Source: Oscheius tipulae
Taxonomy: Eukaryota > Nematoda > Chromadorea > Rhabditida > Rhabditidae
DNA: 64,000 bases
Assembly (NCBI GenBank): GCA_037178975.1
Contig: JASJZH010000002.1
Location: 5,259,501-5,323,500 of the forward strand
Direction of reading: 5' to 3'
Part shown: positions 23,714 through 35,986 of the stretch, piece after piece
Numbering within the stretch: position 1 is the stretch's first letter
How the letters are laid out: each line of letters starts with the position of its first letter
Position numbers and translations under genes: made by a program
Notes under the pieces: generated by a model
Told to the model about the DNA's origin: nothing
Seen by the model: only the letters and a program-made list of their open reading frames with translations
The model's database searches: none

Positions 23714-24397
23714 CGATTAATAATATTCTCAGAGATGATCTCAAAAAAAAAATTAACGTTTTGTATAGCAACAGGGAATGAACCTTGAACACTTTCTGTA
23801 ACATTGTTCTGTATCTTCTGTTCTGTCGTGTTCTCGTGTTCGTACCTATTTACTATTGTATGCTTTGCATCTGTGCAGTGGCTATTGGCACAGTATTCAG
23901 AAAATCCAGTCGACTGAGTTTACATAAAGAAGTCAGGAGCTGGGTTGACTGGTGAAATACTGAATTTTTCCTTGCAGGAACCTTTGGGCTAGTCCTTTAA
24001 CATTTGGCTGCGGGTTTTCGCAGTTTTCTTGTTCTTTTCGCTAGTTTTCTCAACTTTTCTATGGTTATTTTCAAACATTGCCAATATCAACAGGTTAATC
24101 AGCAGAAAAATACATAACAAAATCTGTAAAATTTGCTGCTAGGTATTAAAGGACTGGCACGGCGGGTCCCGCGAGTAGAAATTCTACAGTATTCCGCTAG
24201 TCAATCCCGTTTCTGAACAGACTATGTCTTGGTTTTATCAGCACGTCTGTTTTTGATTTGCTTTGGTATACCATTGTTTCTCTAACCTAGAGTCAAAACC
24301 TATCAGAAAAACATAAGATCCTAGATTTGCAGCCTCCTTCAGCCCAACTGGTCATTGCTAACATCTCTGTAGCTATCTCCCATAAATTGTTGTTCAG
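23714..24397. other. Intergenic, nothing supported
   Basis: About 680 bases with stops in all frames and no repeat or motif that I can support. It ends in TTGTTCAG directly before the next ATG, a likely trans-splice acceptor. Confidence 0.55.
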
Positions 24398-25986
24398 ATG
24401 ATGCCATCGAAGGAAAACGGTCCCGAGTGGACGCTGGAAGAGAAGAAGAAGCTCTTGGAGCTGTGGAAGAGCGAAGACGGTTGGCCTGAGAGGTCGGAGA
24501 AGATGAACGATACCTTTCCTCCGCGTAAAGGCTTCTTTTCGCCTGAGGTGGGCTTTTACACGTCCCTAGACCCTATAGAATGGTTGAGGAAACCCTTTTA
24601 CACCCATCCAACATCGTTTTTTCAGAGCTGCCAGGCCGAATTCGACCTATTGATGAGCGCTCCAGCTCCTGTCCATGTAATCATTCCTACTGATGAAAAT
24701 ACACCCGGATACAGTCTGAAATCGGTGGTTGACATGTGGATTGGCCACTACAAGAAGGAGGCTGGTCTACTTTTTGATTCTTGTGACAACAGTCCATGTT
24801 CAGATCCAGAAGGACATTGACACAAGGATGGAGCTGTGTATCGTGGATATTCGCAACAGTTACGCGCAGGCCGACCGAGTCGTGAACAACGAGTTCACAG
24901 ACGAACAGCTGAAGGTCCTTCTGGAAGAAGCACGTATCGAAGAGGCAAAGGTAACCACTTTCCTTCTAAATGATTGCAAACAACACAGTTCAGTATGGTA
25001 TGAAGCACATCCGCAACGTCAACGCCTTTATGCATCGTCTAATTCAGATGGAGGACGAGAAGAAGAAAGACCAGCTACCGACTGATTTGGACGTGAAGGA
25101 GGAGTCTACGGAGATGAAAATGGAGGAAACGATGTCCACTGAAAATGAAGAGATTCCGGAGATCAAGACGGAGGAAACTATGCAGAAGGAGGCCAAGACG
25201 GAGGAGGCTATGCAGGCCAAGACCATGCTTACGAACACGCTCAATTTGGTCAAAGAACTTCGTCATTCCAACATCTTCTTTCATCCCGTTTCGGAGAAAG
25301 AGGCTCCTGGATATTCCAACGTCATAAAGCAGTACGTTCGTCTCACCATTTTCAGCAACATTCCTTCCATTCATAGGCCAATGGATTTTCTGACGATTAA
25401 GAAGGAGATCGATGCGGGAGAAGTATCCGATTTGAAACAGCTGAAGCATCGCTGCATGCAGATGTTCGCCAACGCCGTCATGTACAACAACACCGGATCT
25501 GACATCAATACTCGCACCAAGGAGATTGCTCGTGATACCATCGACGAAATGGCCCGTCTTGTAAGTGTTTCTCTCATTTCTTGCCTGAACGATTATAGTC
25601 TGTCTTCCTTCTCTGCTACTTTTATGGTTCTTGATTGGACAGGAGTCTTCTGTATCATCAACAGTCTTGTGCTGGGCATAGAAGAGCACCTTTTTGACCC
25701 CAGAGTAACGTGGACGTGGGTTTCGAGGTCCGGAATTAGGTAATAACTGCACAAGAAAGCTGTATTTCTGTTGCAATGCTATTGCTAGTATTTTCACATG
25801 TTTTTCCATTAACACATTCATTGCCTGAAGATCTTCAAGCGGTTCTTTTCTTTTGAAATTCTGTTTGCCCAGGATCACAAAAGCAAAAAGCGAGAAGTTG
25901 CTATTGCCAAGAAGTTACTGTTACAATGGAATTGGAGGCAATTAGGCTTCGAGGTCCAGCAAAAACGAGTTTCAGCACTGAAATAA
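24398..25986 (+). CDS. BRD8: BRD8-like bromodomain protein (TIP60/NuA4 complex)
   Basis: BRD8 is a subunit of the nuclear TRRAP/TIP60 histone acetyltransferase complex. Exons 24398-24547, 24626-24760, 24804-24950, 24994-25331, 25377-25560 and 25873-25986 close to 355 residues. The N-terminus has the BRD8 SANT-like start EWTLEEKKKLLELW and CQAEFDLLM. Coiled, acidic middle sequence contains KTEE(T/A)MQ-type repeats. The bromodomain has LRHSNIFFHPVSEKEAPGY, PMDFLTIKKEI and the acetyl-lysine-binding Asn in NAVMYNNTGSDI. The model needs a GC-AG intron at 24761-24803. The last exon is uncertain: an alternative at 25643-25681 ends VLCWA-stop. Much shorter than human BRD8; the long linker is missing. 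Confidence 0.85.
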
Positions 25987-26340
25987 TTGTTGGCAAAAAG
26001 AGCTCACGGGCATGAGAAAATTTCCAAAAGAGACGTGGAGATAAGTTAAAAGATTGGCCGCGTAAAAATGAGCATTCAAAGCCTGATTTAAAAAAACTCA
26101 CAGCCTGTTTGCTATGTTCGGACCAAACCCAACGTCTAAAGCTACGTTTCCAGCACTCCACCCGTCCGACCCGCGCTCAATCGTCCGGGACTGTCCTGCG
26201 CAGAAAACGTCCAGCCAAATAGCCGTCTTCTGTCACTTTCTCTTATCATATCTGCTTCGTTATTCGGTTATGTGCACTTTGTTCACGTTAGTTACAATAA
26301 AAATGTTATGAAAAGTTGTAGCTCTGACGATTCTTCTTAC

Positions 26341-27352
26341 CTAGAATTGATGTCTTTCTCTCTCGAATGTTCTAGACTCACCCGTATAACAGCGAACACA
26401 GCAGCAGATCAGAAAGATGAGGCAGATTGCAATAAGCGAGATTCCCATGAGCCATACCCAATTCTGAACAGGTTATGGAAGGGAGGAAGTGGACTTACCT
26501 TTATTCTCGAACAGCACAAGAGGCTGCCATCTCCACAGCACTCGAATCGAAAGAAAGCCGAATCTAAAAAAAATATGGGACCATTGTTAGGAGTACGAAC
26601 ATTTTTCAGTCAGGTTTTGCTCCATCTCTACGGTTATATCGACCTCTGAGGGTTTTGAAACTTGACGTTTTACGGTGTCTGTGATTCTGCCTACGTGTTT
26701 GTCTGATGCCTAGAACCGAAATGAACAATGAAGTCAAGGGATCAGATGACAAGCCAATTGAAGCCTCTCTAATATAATCTTACTCCTACAGGGTGATTAA
26801 AACATAAGCATGGGCTTCTATTAGAGCTTTTACGGTATATGCGAATACTGACTAGGGCACTATGCCAAAATGACAGGCTACCATGAGAAAAAAAAACAGG
26901 CTAACAGCTACAGTACATAGGCTAAGCAGCTCCAAAGGATCGGTTATTTGGATACGAAGTAGAATTGATATAATGAGAATGCGACTTTTTGGGAGGTAGA
27001 ATAAAAAGACGTTTAGTGGATAGAAAGAGGGCTTATTAATTGATTGGTTGAATTGCAATGGAAATGCTTTGAATTCCTTCTGGCGGGGTATCGAAGAGGC
27101 TGGAAAAGTATTGCTGCTCAAATCCTGACTGTCAAGCGTTTTGGACACTGTAGGATCAAATATCAGGGAAAAGAACGGCATGCAGTTCGAAAGAATGTGG
27201 TCACATAAAAAAGTTCCGCTAAACATACCTGGATCGCATGAGCTGACAGCATCATCAGCTGAAGGACAATGAAGTTGGCCATCATGAGCGGAGGTCTCGT
27301 TCTGGAAGGTCGCAGCAGCTGAGCTCAAAAGAATCGGCAAAATGGCCCACAT
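26341..27352 (-). CDS. Type I membrane protein, Cys-rich juxtamembrane region (orphan)
   Basis: I do not recognise the family. The 5' exon (27229-27352) begins MWAILPILLSSAAATFQ, a signal peptide, followed by a short ectodomain with two Cys. The 3' exons read an acidic NLTEKY segment, a cysteine cluster ECCGDGSLLCC, a membrane helix WVWLMGISLIAICLIFLI and a short tail. I could not identify the splice linking the N-terminal part (open to 26852) with the exon at about 26600-26711, so these could be two neighbouring genes. The CC clusters loosely recall nematode CX-module proteins, without proof. Confidence 0.4.
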
Positions 27353-27939
27353 TCCTCAAAAGAGAACACCTGTATCGTCGAGACTGAAGTGTTCAAAGCT
27401 CCCCTGGCGGCAAAAGGCAAATTGGGCGAGAGCGGAAACGTATGTTGAAGGAGACGAGGTGACACGGTAATTGGCTCGCTGTTGTTGGAAAGAGATTGCC
27501 AAAATTGAAGACTGCGAATTGGCTTCGTTTTGCCTGCTGCCCCGGTGCGCGATAATCAGAGTGACTTGAACAAGGAGGTAAGAAGTCCGAGGAACTAATG
27601 GGACTTTGAATCCTCTCAAATCATCGGATCAGGAGGAGAGTGAAAGCGCGGGCAAAACTGTAAAACGGTCTACGCGCCGGCATATATGCAGAGACTGATC
27701 GTAATTTGGTCAATCACGCCCAGCCAATAAAATCGGAAAGCGTGGGACAGGGGCGAGTACATTCGGGGGATTATTTAGCATACGTATGCGAGGAGACATC
27801 GTAGTAAAATTCATAATTACTTCTCTATTGGCTGTGATCATTCTAACTTGTAGTATACATTTAACAAACGGTAGATAGCCTAAACATGTCACGAAAGAGG
27901 GGGGCGAAAACGATCACAACTCAAAGAGATATCGAGTTC
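27353..27939. other. Intergenic, nothing supported
   Basis: Only a weak 87-codon minus ORF (27356-27619) without recognisable features. Otherwise no motifs. Confidence 0.45.
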
Positions 27940-28905
27940 TTAGTGACCGGAAACAGCCTTCAACAGGGCCTCGGCGACTTCGGCTCTGATCTGGGCTTCG
28001 GCCTTGGCTACATCACTTCCCTCGCCGGAGGCACGCTGAGCGGATTCGAGTTCGGCACGGGCAGCCTGTAAAATGTTTTTGTAACGAAAAGTTAAGGGAT
28101 ACTTACAGATTCGTCAATATCTTCTAGCTTGGCCAGTTGCTCGGCAAGCACTTGACAGCTTCCATCGATGTTCATGGCCAGAGTTCCGGAAGAAACAAAG
28201 TACTTGGACACAGCTCCTGAAAAATTCGTCTGAGGGCTTGAGGACAATATTTAACGAGGAAACCGAGTCGTCCAGAGCGAGCGCGAACCAGCTAGTAAGA
28301 AGTCTAATGCATAGCTTCCCATAGTTAAAATCGGGAAAACTAGCCTGAAGGCTCGTGTCGGCCAGGCCAGACGTACAAGCTGTTTAGAACGTCGTACAGG
28401 CTTGGCTAGAGATTTGCCGAGATGACAAGTGACATGGCTACTTGGCAGCGTAATTTAGGACATAGTAAGGTTTTTTTCCGATCCTGGGAGACAAAATATT
28501 TTTCTCGACAGAAATCGTGTAAATTTTAAGTGATACGTGTGTGGGCTTGTCAAGACCCTTTCTCGCCATCTTTCACATACACTACGAAAGAAAAATGCTC
28601 TAAACCACGAACCGTCTGTTCCGGTGACTTGAACGACTCCGGGTTTCAAAACTCCAATAGTGGGGACGTGGCTAGCCAGAACACCGACCACTCCGGCGAG
28701 AGTAGGCACGTCGACTTGCTTGACGACGGCATTGGTGTAAATTGCCTGAAAAAGGCTGGTAACTGAAAAAAAAGAAGTCAAGACAAACCTGATCGGGAGA
28801 GGCCAATGTGAAGAGCAGTTCTTCGGCTCCCGATGCCTTCGCTGCGGCAGCAGCGTACTGACGAGTTGAGATCGTGGCAAAACGGGAAACTGCACGGCTC
28901 AGCAT
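27940..28905 (-). CDS. ATP5F1D: Mitochondrial ATP synthase F1 delta subunit
   Basis: The delta subunit sits in the central stalk of F1 and couples proton-driven rotation to ATP synthesis in the mitochondrial matrix. Four exons (28789-28905, 28613-28745, 28107-28216, 27940-28065) close to 161 residues, the usual size. The first exon encodes a basic, Ala-rich presequence (MLSRAVSRFATISTRQYA). The N-terminal beta-sandwich includes VVKQVDVPTLAGVVGVLASH and GVLKPGVVQV, then SKYFVSSGTLAMNIDGSCQVL; the C-terminal helices end EALLKAVSGH. Intron 2 (28217-28612) is unusually long for this locus. Divergent from mrps-16, another nuclear mitochondrial gene. Confidence 0.95.
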
Positions 28906-29642
28906 TTTACCCTATAAAATGGTACGTAAAATAAAGAAAATCCAGTTCGGAAGAAGGTTTCTAGAAGAAAGAGTTGCATAGAAGCAAAATTTTCGGTAAA
29001 ACAGTTCAGACTGACAGTTTTAAAGCATCCTGGATTCATTTTTCACGCTTTGAAGAAATGGGGAGACTCAAGTGAAACGAAGAGCATGATGAAACACTCA
29101 TTGGCCTGATTTTGGGGTTAGGAATCAACGTAAATTTTCTAACGAGTGAAACAGAGCACAGCGGGGATTTTCAAGGGGATTTTTAATCTTTTTTCCTCCT
29201 TTTTTCTTCCTCTTCCAGCAGGTAACATTATTTTGCGGAAAATGAGCATCGTAAGCATGAAAAAAGGTAGGCGAAAAGGCTTGAAATAAATCTGGACGAA
29301 ATCCAAAAATACGGGCGGGTTACCGTACCTAAGCGCCTGCGTGTCTAATTTTTTCGGAGAGAGCTTCGGTTACTTTGCTCACCACTTCTAAACACTTTGG
29401 TTACTGGAATTCTATATAGATTAAATAGAGGGAAAACAACGTGGAAAGAAAGCAAAAACTGCTGAAAGGCCGTTGAAATTTTTGAAATACAGAGGAATAC
29501 AAAACTGGCGGGAAGTTTTCCCAGCTACGCTCTCCAATTTCTCTTTTTCTTCACTTTTTTTAAATTTCCCCCCTGTTTCCCAGTAAATACTCCCGTTTCA
29601 GATCTTCCAAAGCGCTTATGCCGCTAGGATTGTCGAAAAAGA
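28906..29642. promoter_or_regulatory. Shared upstream region of two mitochondrial genes
   Basis: 737 bases between divergent ATP5F1D (-) and mrps-16 (+) with no ORF support. It probably contains both promoters. I see no clear TATA box. A TTCAG-type acceptor (GTTTCAG, about 29594-29600) lies 40 bases before the mrps-16 ATG. Confidence 0.45.
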
Positions 29643-30168
29643 ATGCGTAAATTGGTCATCCCCAAGTACTACGGACGTCCATCAATCGGATTGGCTCTTT
29701 TCGGCTGTACCAATCGCCCCTTCTACCATATTTGCGTCTTTCCCGATCGTGCTCTCGGTCGTCGCTACGAAAGTAACATTCTCGAGCAGGTAAATCTCTC
29801 TTTCCTTCGGATAAAACCATTGATACAGGTTGGAACCTTTGACCCCTTGCCAAATACGAGCAACGAAAAGCTAGTCGCATTGAATTTCGGCCGACTGAAG
29901 TACTGGATTGGAGAGAGAAACGCACATATTTCTGTGCCAGTCCTAGAATTGCTAGGTTTGTACCGTATATTTTCCGGCAATTTAACAATCTTCAGGTCTT
30001 TCCGGGCTCTTTCCCATTCATCCGAAGACGTTCATTCGAGCAAGGGACAATCAACAAGCAGCATCAACATCACAGCAGGAATTTTCAGAAAAAGAAGGAG
30101 AAACTCAGGCAAGTTGCCTCGTCTGTCTTTGTTCAACTTTCATTCAGAAACAAGCTGCTCAAGCATGA
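29643..30168 (+). CDS. mrps-16: Mitochondrial ribosomal protein bS16m
   Basis: Component of the mitochondrial small ribosomal subunit. Exons 29643-29789, 29829-29955 and 29996-30168 give 148 residues if read through. Family landmarks: RPSIGLALFGCTNRPFYHI, GRRYESNILEQVGTFDPLPN, EKLVALNFGRLKYWIGERNAH and ELLGLSGLFPIHP, co-linear with human MRPS16. The Gln/Ala-rich tail contains a possible 39-nt in-frame GC-AG intron (30109-30147, donor GCAAGT, acceptor TTCAG); removing it gives 135 residues. No long presequence is visible, as in other S16m proteins. Confidence 0.93.
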
Positions 30169-30588
30169 AACTCCTCACACTCGACGCTCTTCATTGTTAT
30201 TTCTTTTTCTCTGTTATAACTGGTTCAGATGTTAGGTTTTTGTGTTTTCTCGTTGTTTGTAGGTTGTTATAAACCGTTGTCCCACCTTTTTACGATTTTA
30301 ATCTGCCTTCGAGGGTTCAAGCCTCGGTCATATTATGTTCTGATAATTTATATGAATCCCAGCGTTCGTCAAAAAAAAACACGATTTACACAAAATTATC
30401 GCTTTAACTTGAAGAGTTTTCTCACCCTTCGCTCTGATTTCTCTCCAATTTTCCGTAGTTTTCACATTGAAAGATCTGTTGCAAAACATCTTGTAACTCT
30501 CATGCTTACATGTGCTGTTTGTCAACCACATTTGTCCATGTTTTTCACTTTGTTTTCCGTGATACCCTGTTCATTTTCAGCTCCAAAA

Positions 30589-31483
30589 ATGAGTAGAGAG
30601 GAGAAGAATGTCACCAATCAGATTTTGCAAGACCTCTACTCAATGATCAACAACGTACCGGATGAAGATGCTCCAGAAATGAAGAAAGAAGCTCTCAAGG
30701 ATCTTCACGCCCTGGATAAAAAGGTACTCCACAATACTTTCTCTTCTACTTCTTCATTTCAGCTTGCCTGCCAGTATCGAGCCGAAATCGACTTCGAAAA
30801 ACAAATCCAGCCCATCATTGCCGACCTCTTCAAGGATGACGATCTCCTAGTTCAGGATGGTGCTGTGGACGATCCGAGCAGCGATGAATATGACAGCGAG
30901 GACGACGAGAAGACCGAAGAAACTGTAGTAGCTGCTCCCCGAAAGCTCAACGAAGAAATCGGACAGAAAGAGCTGCTGAATATTATGCGGAAAACCTACA
31001 AGAGTATGTAAGTAATTTTCCTTCGTCTTGGTTTGAGAGCAATGTTTGAGCGTCGATGGATACAAAGATGACGATCTCAAGTTCGTCCTGGAAGATCTAG
31101 TTCCCACGAATAGTATCGATGAGGAAGACTCTGGCAAGAAGGATAATGACGACGACAATCTAGATGCAACCATCGTCTACGTAAACATTGATCCGATTAC
31201 AAAGCGTAAAATCCAGGTTCCTGTCAGAAATCCCGTGAGTTTTTTATCGGATACCTTCAAATACAGCCACTTCTTGCAGAAATGTAAGCACGTTTACTGC
31301 AGGAATTCGATCGTCGTCTTCTTGAGCAATCGTCCAGACGGAATCAAGTGTCCTTATTCGTTCTGCGCCTCCCAGCAGCTCTTCAAAATCGACGATCTCC
31401 TCGACTTTCCAGAATTCTTCGATCTGTGCGCCGAAGTCAAAGAAGAAGACGACGACACGACCTCCTTCACAACTACGCACTAG
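30589..31483 (+). CDS. NSMCE2: NSE2/MMS21 SUMO E3 ligase of the SMC5/6 complex
   Basis: NSE2 sumoylates chromosome proteins during recombination repair, bound to SMC5. Exons 30589-30723, 30763-31007, 31051-31234 and 31280-31483 close to 255 residues. The N-terminal half is helical and charged (SMC5-binding region). The SP-RING is recognisable: DPITKRKIQVPVRNPKCKHVY, with C-x-H, a following Cys (YCRNSIV) and KCPYSFCAS for the second metal-side pair, then FKIDDLL. This matches DPIT...PVxNxxCxHxY...CPxxxC of NSMCE2. The tail is highly acidic. The ATG lies 8 nt after CATTTTCAG (trans-splice context). It follows mrps-16 by 421 bases on the same strand. Confidence 0.9.
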
Positions 31484-32640
31484 ATTTTTCTCTTCCCATT
31501 TTTCCCAACTTACCTCATGATCTCGTCAATTCATATAAATCTCATAGTTTTGAATGTAAATGGTACCACGACTCTCTTTTTTGTACCCCGAAAATCTTCG
31601 CAATCCATCATGGCTCGGCCTTGTGCAGTCGCGTCTCACATGACTCCGACAGGAAGCCTTCAAAGTACGCTACTGACCGAAGCAAGGAATAATGACAGCT
31701 GATGATGAACTGCTAGCCTGCTTATCAAAAAGTTGTAACACTTACCATCACTCGAAAACCGGGTCTTGCAGGTCTTACAACCAAGGGCATAATTTATGGG
31801 TTGAGGAGGCCTGTTTCAATGGTATTCTTAGACCGAAGTTGGACAAAGAACTCTCTGAATGTTGCTGAATAAAAGGGCAAAATGACTTTGTAGACGGTCT
31901 GACTAATGAATAGGCATAAACAACTTTTATTGAGGGCGAGACGAGTTGTTTTTGGGTACGGTACTTCTTTGAAGAGAGTCATTCTCTCTACAAATACTCT
32001 CAAGAGTAGTGGAGATTTGTGATCTTCGGGATGGAACTGAAGGTCCTTGCAGCGAAAGGACACTGATCTCGGTTTGTCTGTCTAGCCAGTTTTTTAAAAT
32101 ACATATACGGCAAAAACATTGGAAAGGGGTCAAATACTAGTTGTCTAGGACGAATGGGTTAAATGTTACTACGAACGGTGTAGTGTGTTTCGACAAGTTG
32201 TATCGTTTTTCATGGTCAAGTTTGGATTTGAACAAGAAGATACCGCTAAAAGTTCTCTCTTTTGTTTCTTCTTCGAGCAGTTGTGTCTTCTCCTTGAAGA
32301 CATACTCTCCTCTAAAGTTTGTTTGTTCTCAGGAAACTTGACTTTTCACATATCCTGTCTCTTGGTCTGAAACGCCCGAACTTCAGCTGGTCAGGCTGTA
32401 GCCGACGATTTTTGGCTTCTTCACCACCCAGAGTTCTTTGATCCTGTCCGGGAACTGTTCGCATTCGCCAGACTGCTTTTCGGAGACAGCTAGAGCCGCG
32501 ATTCTCTTGAGAAGCAGTCAAAACTTTGACAAAACTGGCACGGAGGACTGAGACAGTTTTCTGCCACCGTCTAGAGCGGAAAAGAGATAGTTTTATTGAT
32601 GGAATTCGTTAGAAGAGATCTCTTCGGAGATTTGTAAGAG
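31484..32640. other. No supported gene
   Basis: Short competing ORFs on both strands (for example 31794-32133 minus, 32141-32370 plus), none with a domain motif or a convincing exon structure. Confidence 0.4.
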
Positions 32641-32644
32641 GTTT

Positions 32645-33120
32645 TTGTTGGGATTGGACGAGAGGAAGGTCGTTTGTACAGTATTTACAGAATATCCAGT
32701 AGGTACAAAGCTTCAGAGACGAAGCTACCATAGTTCCATCATGGATGGTATCTGGAAAGTCAACAGTTTGAATAACTTCTTGTGGGAAACGTACCGTTTC
32801 AGAATGAAAGTGACAAAAAGGACTGTCACACAGTTTGCGTTCGTCGACGAGCCATTCTTCTCAGCTCGTGAATTCGTCGACTACGTTGAAGCTCATGAGT
32901 GTCTCCGTAATAATGCATGCTAATGTGGATCATAGTAGGGAATGCGAGAGTGTGTGGAGACTTCGTGGGAAGGCAACTGTGCTCCTTTATATCAACAACG
33001 ACCCCGCCTCCCTTATCGCTGCCCCGGGAGGCCGTCGTCACCGGCCTGACTCTCGCTCTGATGCAAACTCCTGTTCAGTATCTGCAGACGGCGGAACTTT
33101 TATTGCAGACTGATTAGGAA
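32645..33120 (+). other. Coding-like stretch of uncertain strand
   Basis: A plus frame at 32645-32923 reads DGIWKVNSLNNFLWETY and FVDEPFFSAREFVDYVEAHE, which looks protein-like. The opposite strand is open at 32826-33041 with RIHELRRMARRRTQ. A second plus frame at 32917-33117 ends YLQTAELLLQTD. A TATA-like TTTATATC lies at about 32985. I could not assign a gene model or a family. Confidence 0.2.
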
Positions 33121-34880
33121 GGTGGTTTGCTGGATCGGTATATTGTGGTTTGGAATGGGAATGAGGAGAATGGAGGTAGCTCGAAGAAATTCATGAAAGT
33201 TGTCTATCTTATTCCACAGAACAACGTGTGAAACTATAATATTTGAAGGAAAAATATGATAACAAACCCTAGGCATGAACCTTACTGCGGCTTACCAATA
33301 TTACGAGACATAAAGTTTGAGTAGAGAAAGAGAGCACTGAACTCTTCTTTCGTAACTCTTACTCAAATCAGTCGAGATATTTTCTCCATGATGATGCACC
33401 TCATTCTTGTTGCAGGGAGTAACAAAACTCAACAGTTCAACAGTGGTGTGAAACCAGGAAGAGGAGAGTCATGTTTCGAAAATGTTCGATAGAAATGCAT
33501 ACCTCAAAGATTCAACGCAGGAATCTGTAGAAAGCAATGTGAAATCAAAACATTATCAGTTGGACAGGGAGCGTTGACCAGCAAACTTAATCACTTTTAC
33601 ATTCTAGCCTATCTTTACTAAAGCGCAATAGTATCAGTCTGTCTGTCATGGTGTCCGCACAAATTCCTGTCAACACTAATACCCAAACACTCTATTTGAC
33701 AAGTCATTTTATGTCAAGAGACAAGGGGACAAGTCAGCTGTGGAGAAAACTGCTACTAGGGATCAATTCTAAGCCAAGGCCAAAAGGCTGCGAAGCTGCC
33801 GCCGGCAGCTGGTCTCATTCATCAGTAGTTGTCGACGTTAGACTACTGGTAACTGAGAACTTTTTCAACTGGTGGTGGCCAAGAAGTCAGTTTGAGAAGG
33901 TGTGACTCATAAGGGGGTGAAAGGCAGATATTTTGCCTTGAAGACTAACAATTTGACAATTTAGGCTGATTAAAAATGGTGAGAAATGCTGCCAAATGGG
34001 AAGTATGACAGTGTAGAGATGAAGAACCGAAGAGGAGATCAGACGGAAGAGAAGGTGAAAAAGAGATCCCTTTCAACGAAAAAAGGACTCACGTGGGGTC
34101 TAAGAGAGATGGAGCGAGAGACCGAGAACCGGCGATTCGCTGGATATGGGTGGGGAAAAAGGTGAGCGGAAACGGCTGTGTCCTTTTGACGAAAGAACAA
34201 GAACGGTTGTTTACCTAAGCAGCAAAAAGAATGCAAGACATGTGATAAGAAAATATTGCAGAACAAAACAACTGGAACCTGTAACACGGTACGGGTAAAA
34301 ACAGAAGGAGCTGGTGAACTGGAATGGTGACAACAGTTTTCTGTTGACTAGTACTTCTTCTTACACAAACCACATTTTGCAAAACGCAGTGAGAGTGTCA
34401 TAGAGGCAGACGGACTGTAGCAGGTTCAATGATCTCTTGTCGGATCAACTCGCTTTCTCCCTTGCTGACAATCAGACTGACCAGTGGAGATATCATTCGG
34501 AGCAAAGACAGGGCCAGTCACGAGACTTTTGCCGATCGCTTTGCGAAAAGAGAAAGAGAATCGCATGTGAACAAGGGATCTCTGAGAGGATACGATGGTA
34601 TTCAGAAATCCAACTCCGGTAAAAGTTTACGCCCCAGTCAGCTTCATGAAAAAGAATCCAACAAGTTCCAGAGCATTTAAGTCAAAGATCTTCTGTGCTG
34701 TTGATCTGGCGCTGATCTTCTGGTCCCCTTATTTTCAGCGTAGTTTCTTTTTTGAGAGGACTGTTTACCTGAATAAACACGAACTTCCCGAAAATAGAAC
34801 ATTCCTCAAAGTTGTCGTGTTTCGAAGTAGACAGTTCAAAAATCTGAAGGGATCTCTTGCTTTTGGATAGCTCTTCACAG
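33121..34880. other. No supported gene
   Basis: ORFs at 33648-33905 and 34429-34680 on the plus strand have no recognisable features. No repeats seen. Confidence 0.4.
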
Positions 34881-34881
34881 G

Positions 34882-35930
34882 CGATGAGTCTTCTCCCCAT
34901 GACTCTCCCTCTTGTCCAGTAGCGAACACGTGTCGAGTCCTTATCGCAGACGTCAAGAGTAAGTCACTTTCGCCTCTAAAATTCGCCTTTATCACAAATC
35001 GAAACTGCCGCATCAGCAATATTTTCGTTTTCGCTATTCGCTCTGTAAAGTTGGCCATCCTTGTGATAGTATCACGAGATTGTCTCCATTTTCTAGTGAT
35101 TAGGAGAGGAGGTTTTGAGCGAAATTCACGAGTCTGATAAAAAAAAATGTGCGTTGTGCCATCAGAGATCGTATTGCCCTTGATGGGGACTGTAGATGGA
35201 TATGTAGTAGAGGGGCAGAAACCATGAGCTCCGAATTGCCCTGGTGCTGAACAGGGTCGCAAGCCAGAACATCGCTCCAGAATAGTAGCCTCCGTCGCTT
35301 TTCCCAGATCAGGATAGTATTTCCGTTGTCGCAGTAGACAGCGACAGTCAGACTCTGCAAACAGTAGCGCTACTCTTTCTTTCGTGTTTTGTTCTGGTGA
35401 AGCTCGTGAATCCACCACGCGCTAAATCGTGTAGTGATGTAGAGAAGTAGATTCACTTGTTCACAAAATTGTGATTTCCAAGTTTACAGGCAAGCTGTTT
35501 GACAAAGACGATAATATCAATGAGCTAAATGGAAACTGAAGCGAATCCCTGCGATTTGGCCAGTGGCTCGACAAAAACCAAGGCTGCATTGAGGATCGGC
35601 TGACTTTGGAACGATAGTCAAAGTGACTACTGCGAAAAGGACAAACTATCGAGGAGCAAGTGCATCTGGTGAATGTGAGCAGTTGAGAATGGAAAGACTA
35701 GGAGCAAAGTAGAAGTTGCTGAAGTAGAGAAGATAGCAGTAGCTGAGGCTAGCCGGACGAAAGCGGGCCATGAGCTTGTAGCCTGTTGTGGCCGCAGTGA
35801 GGTGTTGTGAGGAAAAAAAAACAAGAAAACCTGGAAACGAAATTGGTGCGCAGTTGAGCGACCTTGACGACAACCTCTACACGTAAGGAGAAGATGCAGT
35901 CTGTATACTGAAAAAAACACAAAGTTCAGT
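34882..35930 (-). other. Possible orphan gene
   Basis: A 217-codon minus ORF (34765-35418) overlaps a different minus frame (35100-35360) that reads VAVYCDNGNTILIWEKRRR. Upstream, after a TTTTTTTCAG acceptor (about 35908), an exon reads YTDCIFSLRVEVVVKVAQL up to a GTTTTC donor. Both pieces look plausible as exons, but I found no set of introns that closes. No domain recognised. It could be a separate gene downstream of the LDL-receptor-like gene. Confidence 0.2.
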
Positions 35931-35986
35931 TAAAAAGGGAACCGTATTGATGAGAATGATAAAACGCAAAAATATAGCTGGAGATT

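Noticed and set aside
34765..35418. 217-codon minus ORF as a gene by itself
   Set aside because: No domain, overlaps another plausible frame, unusual composition; kept only as part of an unresolved candidate region.
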